A DNA stretch of 64,000 nt from Branchinecta lynchi (lineage: Eukaryota; Arthropoda; Branchiopoda; Anostraca; Branchinectidae): contig JAKZAP010000018.1 in assembly GCA_023053575.1 (NCBI GenBank), positions 15,714,202 to 15,778,201 of the forward strand, written 5' to 3'. Both the position numbers and the translations under genes were made by a program. Below the pieces are notes generated by a model, which saw nothing but the letters and a program-made list of their open reading frames with translations, searched no databases and was not told where the DNA came from. Position 1 is the stretch's first letter. Every line of letters starts with the position of its first letter. Below are positions 51,993 to 63,982 of the stretch, in pieces.

Positions 51993-52628
51993 GTTAGCAT
52001 AGAGGCCAAAAATTTACCTCCCGAATAGAGTGAGCTATTCCAGCGTCTGCAGAACCCCTCCTGTCCTGGGAAAAGAATTTCCGGTGTATTTTAAAGTCTT
52101 CCTTGCCCTTTTCAAACTTTGTTGCCAGCTCAACCTTGCTTTGCGATCTCCTGTCATTTGATTTCTGATGGCTTTTCATTATGTTTAAAAATTTGACTCC
52201 TTCTTTTTGGGATCCCAGAACGTAAGTGGAAGGATACCTAAGACATCGCAAAAGTTGTCCGTCTGTCCGTCCGTCCGTCTTTTAGCACGATACCTCTCGA
52301 AGGGGTTGAGATATTTTGTTCAAATTTGGCACGAAAGTACAGGTCAAGTTCAAAGATGGGCTCGGTAGCTCTATATTTAGGGGTGGGGGAGGGGTCTCAA
52401 ATTAAGGAAAAAAAAAATCTTTTTTAAAAGCTATTGAGATAGTCGATTTAGGGGTAAGGAGACATACAGAATCCGAATGTAAAAGTTATTTTTTTTGCCG
52501 GACAAGTAGTTCACCCGGAATCCGGCGAAAACTGGACACAAATTTGTCGACCAGTTTTCGGCTTTAGCAGTCCTACACTCCTACCCCTTTATTCACAAAC
52601 TAGTATAGCTCTGCGCCAATTTGTTTAT

Positions 52629-53205
52629 AGAGAGAATGCACCATTCTCGACGAAAACGGACGGGATCGTAAGGAAAAAATTTAACATTAGGAAGTATAGG
52701 AATTTCAACTTTGAAATTAAATTATTGGCGTTTTATCATCCTTCTGAGCCAGGAACTTGCTGGAAATATTAATTGGTCTATTCCTTAACCGCATATTTCT
52801 ATTTTTGCAAAAGAGTTTCCATGGAAGTAAGAGTTTGAAGGCGTCAAAGTTTGTAAACAAAGACCGAGTGTCGTCCTATCGGTCAATTATGACACATTTT
52901 TTCAAATCCGCGTCATCGTCAACCAATAGGATTCGAGACTCTGTTTTTGTGTTCAAACTTTGAAGTCTTCAAGCTCTTTCTTCCATGGAAACTCTTTTGC
53001 AAAAATAGAATTATACGGTTAAAGAATAGCCCAATTAATATTTCCAGCAAGTTCCTGGCTCAGAATGATAATAAGACGCCGATAATTTAATTTCAAAGTT
53101 GAAAGTCCTATACGTCCTAAAGTCCCAATGTTAAATTTTTTTGTTATGATCCAGTGATGATGGAGTAGCAATATCCGTTTTCATCGGGTAGGGTGCAATC
53201 TCTCT
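52629..53205. mobile_element. Foldback element, about 577 bp
   Basis: Outer ends AGAGAGAATGCACC and GGGTGCAATCTCTCT pair. Inner blocks TTTAACATTAGGAAG, GAGCCAGGAACTTGCTGGAAATATTAATTGG and TTGCAAAAGAGTTTCCATGG each have their complement in the right half. The loop is around 52860-52960. Confidence 0.88.
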
Positions 53206-53494
53206 ATTTTGAGTGATGTCGGAGAGATCTAGTACAGTCGAAGGTCGAAGCGGTTCAATGGTTGATATTGTGTTCAAACGAGGTTCTTCAGTGAGGATTC
53301 ACTGGTAAAGTACAGTCAAGTTCTAATTGAATCAATGTTACATTTCGGGCATTTACTGGGTCGAAAAGTTAGAATGCATCCCACAACTATGTGGTAACAA
53401 TTTAACATTTGTTGACAAAATTTGTACCATTGACTAGTCCCTACCCTACCCCCTTACTCGAATATGCAAGATCTACGATCGCGCGTGGGTGACT
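53206..53494. other. Unassigned interior of the 5.7-kb element
   Basis: No gene or repeat recognised. Confidence 0.3.
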
Positions 53495-56165
53495 TCATTG
53501 TGTTGCAAGAGCAACACTTTGGTTTTGTCCTCGTTTTTTTTTTTTTTTTTTTTTTTTTCTATGCCGCCGATTTCATTTTATTCCTGGTAACTGGGAAGGG
53601 TCTAACCTGTGCGGTTTTTACGGAAAGTGTGGACCTTAGGCCGGATTGACGAATATAAACATTACATTTTGGAAAGCTCCTTAGAACTCTTGCCTGGGGC
53701 CAATAAGGATGGTTTTTGCTTGTCCTCGAGCCAGAGCCTACGGTTTGCGAAGTGAAGTGGAGTTGTATAGCCTATGTCAGAGAGGACCATCTGAAGTTGT
53801 GTAGCGAACCTTTCGTTTCATCAAACCATGTTTCTGCTTTCGAGTGGAAAGCTCCGTTCTAGCACGCAAGCAGGCAGGCACCAGTTTCAAATTGAAGATG
53901 GACTCAAGTCTATAAGTGTTAAATATATGCGGCAGTTACCCGGCCCCACAGCCAACATTACTTCGTTGAGTGATAAATAGAAAAATCTACAGAGACAAAA
54001 AGGTGGCTTTTTCCCACGGGTCCGAAAGTGCTGCCATCTATTGTTTCTATCCATGTCTGCGACGATTTAAGCGGAGTTTATAATATTTTTTTTTTTGCAC
54101 TTGGGTTTGCGGTACAGTAACGGTATCAGGTGTGCCACTTAAACTTTAAAAGTTCTATCATTGCTAAAGAAACTAGAGCTTATCCTTTGCTCCTTTCTAA
54201 GTCGTGACGTTAGAAAGTTGGCCTACGGCAAAAAAGTCAACTTTTTAACTAAGACAGGTAGATTTTTTTTTTATCGACGGCAATCGATAGCCATTGATGA
54301 GCTAATCAAAGTATAACCCATCCATTTTTTGGTACAAAAATTCCTTCATGAGATACACCAGTTTGAAAATTTCAAAGGGGTTGACAACTTCAGTAGTAAG
54401 GTACACTGAAACCAAAAATAGGCGATACCAGTTATAAGACATGTAGGGGACTTTTAAGCAACATTCGACTGTTAGCTCATAATCATCTTCGGCAATGAGG
54501 GGTTTGCAGCTTTTGCTAGTTGGTGTACCTGTTATTTGTTTCCGGTGTATTCGATGGTAAGAAGAATTTGGTTCCCAATGGTAAGATATGCAAGGGACTT
54601 GTAAGTAATAATCGGCTGTTATGCTACAATAATCTTCTGCGATGACGGGTGTGCAACTTTTGCTAGCTGGTGCACCCATTATTTGTTTTCGGTTAACTTA
54701 ATGTTTTCAGTTAACTTATCTTAATGTATATCACGGTAGAGAGACTTGTAAGTAGGAATCGGTTCACGAGGGGCTAGGAATTTTTGCAAATGGGTGCACA
54801 CTGTATTCGATTTCTGTAAATCTGACGGTAAGAAAGTTTGTGTCGATGGTCTATGAATGTAACCTAGGATTAACTGTTTACACAACGGATACAAACGAAA
54901 ATGTAAAGCAATGAGGTAGTTTCATAATAATTAATAGTGTCATCTATGGTATTTTAATCCTGAAAAGTTACGGATAGCTTTATAATACCAACTAGATTAT
55001 ATAAGATATTGTCCCAAGTTTTCATCCGTCACGATGTCTACGATTGAACAGGATAAAGTTCAAGTGACTGCAAAGTTAATTTAGTCCCTTCTTCCTTTAT
55101 TATTTTGTTGTTGTTTTTACAACGCTGAAGAATACCTTTTGATTATATGATTAATTTTTTTAGAACATCCCGTTTAAAAAGCTTCGATAAGTTGACAACT
55201 TCAGCATTAACCGACAGCGAAGAAACAAAACCAGTTTGATACTATTACGAAACTACCTCATTGTTCTACATTATCGTTTGTACCCGTTGCGTAAACAGTT
55301 AATCCTAGGTTACAGCGATAGACCATCGATACAAACTTTCTACCGTCAGGTTTATAGAAATCGAATACAATATGCACCAATTTACAAAAGTTTAGCCCCT
55401 CGTGAACCGATTCTTACTTACAAGTCTCTCTCCCATGATCTCCCATGACATCAAGTTCACCGGACAAAAATAATGGGTACACTAGCGAGCAGAAGTTTTA
55501 AACCCCTCATCCCTGAAGATGATTGTAGCATAACAGCCGTTTATTACTTACAATCCCCTTGCATGTCTTACAATTGGGAACCAAATTGTTCTTACCATCG
55601 AATACACCGGAAACAAATAACAGGTACACCAACTAGCAAAAGCTGCAAACCCCTCATTGCCGAAGATGATTATGAGCCAACAGTTGACTGTTGCATACAT
55701 GTCCCTTACATGTCTCACAACTGATATCGCCTATTTTTGGTTTCAGTGTGTACGTTACTACTGAAGTTGTCAACCCCTTTAAACTTATAGTTAATAGTGT
55801 CATCTACGGTATTTTAATCCTGCAAAGTTACGGATAGCTTTATAATACCAACTAGATTATATAAGATATTGTTCCAAGTTTTCATCCGCTACGATGTCTA
55901 CGATTGAAAAGGATTAAAGTTCAACTGACTGCGAAGTCAATATAGTCCCTTCTTCCGATATTCTATTGTTGTTGTTTTTACAACGCTGAACAATAGCTTT
56001 TGATCATGTGATGATTCTTTTTATAGCTTCTTCTTTTTATCAACTTCAGCATTTAACCGACAGGGAAGAAACAAAACCAAAGTGTTGCTCTCGCAACACT
56101 TTAGTCGGCGAAGCCGTACAAATGTTGCCGCAACACTTCACGTTGCCCAGCCAACGTAGGTCTAG
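53495..56165 (+). mobile_element. Helitron-like element, copy 2 (2.7 kb)
   Basis: The same ends as 14680-17287 (TCATTGTGTTGCAAGAGC at the start; hairpins and GTAGGTCTAG at the end). A T run of 21 follows CCTCG near 53537-53557. The centre differs from copy 1: here the second internal block is inverted relative to the first. No Rep or helicase frame is present. Confidence 0.6.
54300..55800. repeat. Internal inverted repeat of Helitron-like copy 2
   Basis: 54360-54900 (GGCGATACCAG, CTTCGGCAATGAGGGG, TTTCCGGTGTATTCGATGG, TGGTCTATGAATG) recurs in reverse at 55235-55790 (ATAGACCATCG, CATCGAATACACCGG, CCCCTCATTGCCGAAG, CTGATATCGCC). The two halves could form a hairpin of about 500 bp per arm. Confidence 0.8.
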
Positions 56166-56294
56166 TTTTGTTTTGACCAATACACCCGGGGGAATGGTGA
56201 CTTCATTCGCGCGTATACGCGCAAAGTTAATTGGGTTTATGAGAAGACTGTTTAAACCTAGCGTACGTATTCTTTGCGTTTTGGATTATCGGGG

Positions 56295-57083
56295 GGGGGG
56301 GGGCGTCTAAGGGGTTGGTATATGTTGTTCAAATTCGTAGAAGGATTCGCTGTCAAAGTACAGGCCAAGTCCGTAGATGGTTTTTTTTTGCCCTATATTT
56401 AGAGGCAGAGGAGGGGGTTTCGAATTAAGGGTAAAAACAAATATGTTTTGGAAGCTAATGAGATATTCGTTTAAGGGGTAAGGAGGCTCACTGAATCCAT
56501 ATCTGAACTTACTTTTCTTGCTGAACAAATAATTCTTCAGGAATTCAGCCAAAATTGGAAATTTGGTTGAAGCTCAAAGTTGTTTCTGAAGTCGATGAGA
56601 GATTCGGTATCGGGATAAGGAGACATGCTGAATCGAACTTTGAAATTTATTTCCTTGACGGATAAGCTGGCAAAATTTGCAAGGTTCGGCTCTCAACGTC
56701 ACCAGATCTTTCGCTCTGCATGCAGTTCGCCGGGAATGCTGCTAAAATACGAGGAATTTGAATTTGGTAGAAAAACAACAACGCAATTCTAAAATATCTT
56801 TTTGAGGTCGATCAGATATGAGATATTGGAGTAAACATGCTTGTTGAATCCCTATCTGAACTTGGTTTTCTCATTTGATTAGTTGTTTGCCCGTAAGCAG
56901 AAAACTTCAAAACTGTATCATTTTTTATTGCAGGCTACATATTCAAGTGGTTCATTATGGATAGATAGCAAAAATGTTAAAAGGGTCTAGCGCAGACTTG
57001 GAAATGTCACCAAACGTGTCAACAAACAGAAACTTGTATACAACTTTCTTGAAAGCTCTCTCTGGATTAAACAAGAACAAAGG
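56295..57083 (+). repeat. Family B, diverged copy without head
   Basis: TAGATGG near 56375, CCCTATATTTAGAGGCAG, GGGGTAAGGAGGCTC, then modules near 56540, 56680 and 56880. It ends at TTTCGATGGGATCCC. A G run is at 56291-56303. Confidence 0.6.
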
Positions 57084-57394
57084 TTTCGATGGGATCCCAA
57101 GAATCTAACATTGGATTCAAACAATGGGTCATGTCTTCGCCATTCAGTATTCGTCGGATTCCTTAAATATTATTACAGTAACGGTATCAGGTGTGCCACT
57201 TAAACTTTAAAAGTTCTATCATTGCTAAATAAACTAGAGCTTATCCTTTGCTCCTTTCTAAGTCGTGACGTTAGAAAGTTGGCCTACGGCAAAAAAGTCA
57301 ACTTTCGATGGGATCCCAAGAATCTAACATTGGATTCAAACAATGGGTCATGTCTTCGCCATTCAGTCTTCGTCGGATTCCTTAAATGTTATTA
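57084..57394 (+). repeat. 92-bp direct duplication flanking a copied Helitron fragment
   Basis: 57084-57175 and 57303-57394 are near-identical (a few differences, such as CAGTATTCG versus CAGTCTTCG). The sequence between (57174-57305) is a near-exact copy of 54113-54244 within the Helitron-like element. Confidence 0.92.
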
Positions 57395-57945
57395 CTGTTA
57401 AAAAAAAGTTCAAAATACAACATATTTCCTCGTTTGAACATTATATATCAGCCCCTTCGACCTTCGATTACACTAGATCTCTCCGACGTCCGTAGAATAA
57501 ACAGGTGCATGTCGTCATCCACACGCGCAGAGCTATACTAGTTTGAGAATAAAGGGGTAGGGACTGCTGTAGCTGAAAATTGGTCGACAAATTTTGTGTC
57601 CGGTTTCCGCCGGATTCCGGGTGAACTATTTGTCCGGCAAGAAAATAACTTTCGTATTCGGGTTCAGCATGTCTCCTTACCCTAAATCAACTATCTCAAT
57701 AGCTTTTAAAAAACTTTTGTTTTTGCTCCTTAATTTAAAACCCCCACTCCCGCTCCTAAATTTAGGGCTACATAGCCCATCTATGAACTTAACCTTACCC
57801 TTGACCCAAGAATCCTCACACCAAATTTCATCAAAATATCTCATTCCCTTCGATAGTTATCGTGCTCACAGACAGACGGACAACTTTTGCGATGTCATAG
57901 GGATCCCTTCACTTACGTTTTGGGATCCCAAAAAGATGATGCTTG

Positions 57946-59164
57946 GAGCTGCCCCAGCCATGTCCGAGCCTGTCTGGGAGCAGGTCCGGCCGGACAGAAG
58001 TAGACAACATGAAAACGGAATTTGCAAAGAAAATATTACAGGTAACAAGATTCTACAAAGTAATAATAACAGCTAAGACATGATTCTAGACAATCAGAAA
58101 AAAATGAAATCAACATAACCTAAAATGATATCTTGGGATGCAAAAAAGCAAGAACGTAACAGACCTGCCCCAGTCTCCCCTACTTTACAGTTTGCTCCTG
58201 ATCCGATCCAAAGCAAGCAGTGTAAATTGCTTTGATCTTATCCGACCGAAATTTGCGCTAGTTAAAGAAAGACTAGTTAAGTTTCGATAGGGACAGATAC
58301 CACTCACTAGGCGTTCTAGTGTAGCTGCGACTGGAATGTGGGACAGTTTACCCACGTCTTGGCGTTACTCTCCTGGTGTTATGTGGCTAACTGGCTTTGC
58401 ACCCAATAAGTAAAGGGAATCTGCGAACAGATGTACTTGATGCGTAATCAACGCTCATTGCTTCAGAAGCGTGCTCAAGCTGGCTATTATATAAAGTGAC
58501 CAGCTGTTCTAGTAACAAGCGAACCGCTTCTGACGTTACAGGAAACTACTGTTTGCCGTCCAATTTCTTTCAACAACCGTTACTTTCCACGCGTACGCGG
58601 TTCAAAACCGATTTGTTCAGTTTTTCGAGCACATGTGATATGCGCAGTTTTGAATCAGTCTATTATTTGCAATTCTCATCGCAATAAACCGGTTAAAGTT
58701 CCGTTACACGTCTTTGAAGTTAAAATTTTGTCACGTAGCACCCTTCTACCTTCGGGTCATAGTACCCTAGCATGCAGATTAACAACTAGCCTGAGAAAAA
58801 TGTGTAGAGATATTATTAGAATAAAATCAATCAATCAAGTCGAAAGACCTTTCTTTCCACCTAGCATCTTTTCATCTTCGAGTCATTTAACTTCTTATCA
58901 TCATAGAACCGTTTCGCCTGATTCTGAGTTTCGGAACCTAAACCGACCAAACCCTTTAACTCGTAGCGAAAACGAGGAAAACTCTACATAACCGGGTTTT
59001 TAGACATCAAAGGTAGAAAAACACGGACAAATCAACGAGGTTTTATTGGAGGGGTTAGAATGTACCGTACGAAATTTGGGCCTCCAAGCTTAAAAATAAC
59101 TGGAGTGATTACAGAAGTAGGCTGCGTTAATATTCTAGGTGAGACATGTCCTTGAAGAAACAAA
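57946..59164. other. Spacer; possible LINE 3' end near 58820
   Basis: No gene was recognised. GAATAAAATCAATCAATCAAG at 58819-58839 looks like a poly(A) signal with a short simple-repeat tail, preceded by partly open frames (58496-58991). It may be the decayed 3' end of a retroelement. Confidence 0.35.
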
Positions 59165-59770
59165 ACCAAAGGTTTCGATGGGATCCCAAAGTTTTAATAT
59201 TTGATCCCGACAATTCGGTCTTGTAGATATTCGGTCTTCCATAGACTTCTTAAACAAATTTTAATTATAAAATTTACAAACAGGTTAGGGCCAATGGCAA
59301 TAATCGGAGAAGACCAAGTTCGTATTTGACAGTGCAAACCGGATACGCCAGCTGAATTTCAACAAGTTCAGATATATTCAGATACCCGTTTTGCGCTGTC
59401 AAATATTCAGATAAGGATTCAGTATCTGGTTTACCGTATAGCCTACGTCCTTCCTTACTTCTGCCCAACTTCGGTTTCAGCCGGATTCCGGACAAACTAC
59501 TTGTCTGGCAAATAAACTAAAGCTCAAAAACGATTTCAGCACGTTTCCTTACCATTATATTCAACCTCTAATCAGCTTCGGATTAAACTTTTACTTTTAA
59601 TAAATTTTCCGGTTTCAGCTGGATTCCGAGCGATCTATACGTCCGGTGAGAAAATGATTGTCATCTGCGAATTCACATTGTCTTCTTACCCGCAAATCGA
59701 ACATCTTATCAAATTTAACTAAAACTTTTACTTCCGTATGGAAATAATCCAAGTCGTAAACGATCGTTTT
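59165..59770 (-). repeat. Family B copy (minus), with a family G fragment
   Basis: GGTTTCGATGGGATCCCAAAG at the left edge, CCGGATTCCGGACAAACTAC modules at 59495 and 59625. 59318-59405 is a small family G foldback (TATTTGACAGTGCAAACCGG, CCGTTTTGCGCTGTCAAATA). Confidence 0.7.
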
Positions 59771-60186
59771 TTTACAATTGTACTTTGGGACATTTTTCCA
59801 AGCGTAAACAATTGGAAACGATTGTTTTTTCACGATTGGAAACAGTTGTTTACGGTTGTAAACAGTTGTCTCCAGTCGTATTTTTACGATTGTTTCCGAT
59901 CGTCATTTTACGTTTGAAAACAACCGTTTCCAATTGTATTTTTACGATCCAAAACAGCTGTTTATGATTGAAGCCGATTGTTTCCAATTGTCATTTTACG
60001 ATTGGAAACAGTTGTTTCCTATTGTATTTTAACGATCAAAAACAGTTGTTTGCACAACGACTGCAAATTCTTTTTCAACACACAACACACCCTCCACCTC
60101 CACCCCTATGCTCTGAAGTCTGAACTGTAGCTGTCTGTAGCTTGTCGATAAGTGGAAGGCTTGACCAGGGCTCCAGCTTGACCTAA

Positions 60187-60354
60187 TACTTAATTTTCTG
60201 TGATTCAATTCAGTCAACGATATTACGGAGCAACAATTTTCAGGCAATTTTTTTTCCTCAAAATTTTCGATACTTAATTTTCTGTGATTCAATTCAGTCA
60301 ACGATATTACGGAGCAACAATTTTCAGGCAATTTTTTTCTTCAAAATTTCCGAT
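60187..60354. repeat. 84-bp tandem duplication within the satellite region
   Basis: Two copies starting TACTTAATTTTCTGTG at 60187 and 60271, nearly identical. The period is 28 codons, so the minus-strand frame reads the same peptide twice, but nothing else suggests coding. Confidence 0.9.
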
Positions 60355-61460
60355 TAAACGGCAACACTTTAAAAAAATTTTACCAAAATGACGCTTTAGC
60401 AGTATAGAGGGGGCTTTGACTGCGATAGCTGCTTTAGAAATATTTTGCGCTTCAAAGAAAAATGAAAATAGCAAGAACACGGATGACAGCACTTCCACGT
60501 CTTTTACAACTTTTGGAAATAAAACAATCGTAAACAGTTGTAAAATTACGATTGGAAACAATTGTTTCCAATCGTTTATGGTCGGGATTTCAGATTCAGT
60601 GTTTCAGTTAAACTATTTTGATCGTTCGAAACTAAAAAAAATCAAATTCCCTATAACCGTTGTTAAAACTCAAGTCTGTATTTCACGATTTGAAAACAAA
60701 ACCAACTGTTTCCGATCGAAAACGATTGAAAACGATCGTTTTGAATGGATACGAAAAAAAAAACGATCGAAAAATTACGATCGGAAACAGATGTTTCCAA
60801 TATTTAACAATTGTTTACAGTTGTTAACAATTGCTTCTAGTTGTTAACGACTTAATTTCCGATCGAAAACAACTTAAAACGATCGTAAACAGTTGTTTAA
60901 TGGGACTTGAAAAAATCAACCGTGAACAGTTGTAAATTTACATTTCAGATTTACCGTTTCAGTTAAACTATTTTGATCTTTCACAACTCAACAGAATTCA
61001 ACTTCCCCACTACCGATGTTAAATATCACGTCTTGTTTCAGGACTTGAAAACCAAACCAACTGTTCCTGACTGAAAACGATCGAAAACAAATTACGATTG
61101 GAAACAGTTGTTTCCAGTTGTTTATGATTGAGATTTTAGATTCACTGTTTCAGTTAAACTATTTAAATCGTATACAACTCAACAAAATTCAACTTTCCTA
61201 CTACCGTTGCTAAAAATATGGTAATGTTAGGACTTGAAAACCAAACCAACTGTTTCCAAATGAAAACAAATGAAAACGATTGAAAACAGTTGAAAACGAT
61301 CGAAAACAACTGAAAACGATCGTTAACAGTAGTAAAAATTACGATCGGAAACAGTTGTTTCCAATCGTTTACGATTAGGATTTTAGATTTGCCGTTTCAG
61401 TTAAATTGTTTTGATCGTTTACAACTCAACAAAATTCAACTTCCCTACTACCGTCGTTAA

Positions 61461-61861
61461 AGGACACCTGAATGAAGAGTACCAAGTATCATCCCTATCT
61501 GTATGACTTCCGTCAAAATTGCCTGCAGAAAACCCAATCCAAATATAAAATAGTGTTTCCAAGCTATGATTTTTGCTACATTTTGCATCTGTCCTTATTT
61601 CAGTACCGAACAATTTTAGAAATGAACAAATGTCTCAAATCAACCCTTCTTCTGGAATATTTTTTAACCAGTTAAGCCCAAACGTATATCTAGAAGAAAT
61701 TCCAGTACGATCCGGCCAGCGCTGTACAAGATTTGAATGAATTGCGCTTTTTGTCTTGGAGTCTGCATGTGCAAACCTCGAGAAATATTTTGAAAACGAC
61801 ACGCTCAGGAGAAGAATGCTCCATGGTGTGTTCAAGTATGGTTTCATTGTTCAGGTGTCCT
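61461..61861. mobile_element. TTAA MITE (piggyBac type), copy 3, 401 bp
   Basis: TTAA at 61457-61460 and 61862-61865. Ends AGGACACCTGAA and TTCAGGTGTCCT are perfect inverted repeats of 12 bases. Neighbouring satellite units show the uninterrupted site. Confidence 0.9.
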
Positions 61862-62364
61862 TTAAAATTCAGGTCTTGTTTTAGAACCTGAAGACCAAAC
61901 CAGCTGTTTCCGATTTAAAACAACTGAAATCGATCGAAAACAACTGAAAACGACCGTAAACAGTTGTTTCCAATCGTTTACGATTGGAATTTCAGGTTCG
62001 CCGTTTCAGTTGAACTATATTGATCGTTTTCAACAAAAACAAAAATTCAACTTCCCTACTACCACTGTTAAAAATCAGGTCTTGTTTCGTGACTTTGAAA
62101 CCGAACCAATTGTTTTCGATCGAAAACAACTTAAAACGATCGTAAATAGTTGTAAAATTACGATTGGAAACGTTTACGATTGGGATTTCAGATTCGCCGT
62201 TTCATTTAATCTATGTTGATGGTTTTCAACTAAAAAAAAAAAAAATTCAACTTCCCTACTACCATTGCTAAAAATCAGGTCTTGTTTCAGGACTTGAAAA
62301 CCTAACAAACTGTTTCCGGTCGAAAACAACTGAAAACGATCGTAAACAGTTATCTCAATCCCCT

Positions 62365-62460
62365 CGAGAGTTATTGTGCGGACAGACGGCCAACTTTTGC
62401 GATGTCATAGGTATCCCTCCACTTAGGTTTTGGGAAATTGGGATCCCAAACACAAGATGT
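62365..62460 (-). repeat. Family B head fragment
   Basis: CTCGAGAGTTATTGTGCGGACAGACGG, GCGATGTCATAGGTATCCCTCC, TTGGGATCCCAAAC. Only the head remains. Confidence 0.75.
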
Positions 62461-63119
62461 TTTACGAAAAGCGCAGCCAACTCGGTTTATTTACTGACTT
62501 TCCGCCAATATTAAAGGGGTCGCCCTCTCCCCCGTACCATACGTGAATCCCCTGTTGGCTTCTCCGAACTCCGACAGAGAACACAAAGGTAGTTATCTTC
62601 GTTTGTGCCTACTTTAGTCGTAATTACAATTGGCGATACATTTACCAAGTGCTAACGTTTTAAGTTGACGATCCGCAGTTAGCAATTAAGAAACGGTTAT
62701 TAAGGGAAGAAATAATAATTACTACATAGCTTGCGGTCCCGAGTTCCTTATCATCGCACGGGAGAGAGAAGACACTCGGTGCTACATGGCTGATGCTTCC
62801 TACACTTCCATCCTTACATATTGATTGCAGCTGACTTGGTAAAGGTTCTCCCAAATGACACAATTACACGCTGACTGGTGACGTCACCCGGTTTTGAAGG
62901 TAATTTCGAAAGATTCTCCGCAAGAGCAAGTGTTGTCATTATAAATAAGTTTAAAACATTTCAGTTGTTGATCAGTCGCGTTTCACATGCTAGTGCAGTT
63001 TAGTTAATCTTGGACTGGACTACGTGAAATACCGTAAGCTTTGCTTTATCCTTTTTTCCTACTCATCGTCTAGTAAATTTCCAGGAAAATGAAAGATACT
63101 TGAACAAAGTCTTGAACGT
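62461..63119. other. Spacer without recognised gene
   Basis: No gene or repeat recognised. Confidence 0.35.
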
Positions 63120-63290
63120 AGGCAGACCCATATCCAGGAATTTATTTCGGGGGGGGGGGGGGGGGGCCTGCTGGTCGGACAAAAAAGTACAAAAAAACAC
63201 ATAGACCAGAGGGAAAAGCCTATAAAAATCATTAATTTTTTATGTTTCGGGGGGGGGGGGTCAAACCCCTAACCCTCCCTCGGATCTCTT
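63120..63290 (+). repeat. Family F, G-tract type, copy
   Basis: CCCATATCCAGGAATTTATTTCG, a G run at 63150-63167, GGTCGGACAAAAAAGTAC, AGAGGGAAAAGCC, TATGTTTCGGGGG, TCAAACCCC. The order matches 22503-22680. Confidence 0.75.
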
Positions 63291-63945
63291 CTTACCCCCA
63301 CATCGGATATCTAATCAACTACAAATAAAACTTTAACTTTTAACAGTTTTCCGGTTTTGGCCGGATTTCGGGCGAACTACATGTCCGGGTAGAAAAAATT
63401 TTCAACACTTGTGCTTAGCATGTCTTCTTGCCCGAAATCGAACATCTGATCAACTTCGAATAAAACTTTTAATTTTAACAAACTTTCCGGTTTGGTCCGG
63501 ATTCCGGGCGAACTACTTGTCCGTCGAAAAAATGGTCTTCACAATCGTGTTCAGCATGTCTTCCTACCCCTAAATCGAACATCTAATCAACTTCAAATAA
63601 AACTTTTACTTTTAACAAACTTTCCGGTTTTGGCCGGATTCTGGGATAACTACTTGTGCGATGACAAAATGGTTTTCACCATCGTGCTCAGCATGTCTTC
63701 TTACCCCACAATCTTGTTTGCCCTTTAATTTGAACCCCCTCCTCCACCCCTAAATGTAGTGCTACAAAGCCCATCTACGAACTTGAGTTGTCCGATGACC
63801 CAACGAATCCTCATACCAAGATTCATCAAAATATCTCATTCCCTTCGAGAGTTATCGTGCTTACAGACGGACGGACAACTTTTGCGATGTCATAGGTATC
63901 CCTCCACTTACGTTTTGGGATCCCAAAAACAAGGTTTTAAACCGC
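63291..63945 (-). repeat. Family B copy (minus), tandem modules
   Basis: Three modules of about 140 bp (CCGGATTCCGGGCGAACTAC near 63360, 63500 and 63640; each with TAAATCGAACATCTAATCAAC and CTTTCCGGTTTTGGCC). It ends with the head: CACTTACGTTTTGGGATCCC at 63906-63925. Confidence 0.88.
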
Positions 63946-63982
63946 ACCAATTGTCAACAGTGCCCACTTCACAATCACGCCT

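Larger units (their letters stand above)
52205..57945. mobile_element. 5.7-kb element with family B-type inverted arms
   Basis: 52205-52620 read forward matches 57530-57945 read in reverse, from the GGGATCCC palindrome (both with flanking TTTTT/AAAAA) through the usual family B head. The match continues into sequence not general to family B: TTTGTCGACCA, the CAGTCC region, CTACCCCTTTATT and AACTAGTATAGCTCTGCGC. The centre holds a foldback, a Helitron-like copy and a duplicated block. No transposase frame is present. Confidence 0.65.
59771..62345. repeat. Satellite of AACGATCGTAAACAGTTG type
   Basis: The first part (59771-60050) is an array of short GATTGTTTCCAATTG-like phrases. From about 60530 on, longer units recur in a fixed order: GATTGGGATTTCAGATT, CGCCGTTTCAGTTAAACT, TTCAACTTCCCTACTACC, TCAGGTCTTGTTTCAGGAC, AAACCAACTGTTTCCGATCG. 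Unit ends (CTACTACC) at about 61007, 61195, 61446, 62054 and 62255 give a variable period of about 190-250 bases. A TTAA MITE splits one unit. Confidence 0.85.

Noticed and set aside
57594..58076. 160-codon open frame
   Set aside because: Lies in the inverted family B arm of the 5.7-kb element and reads through into unassigned DNA; no domain.
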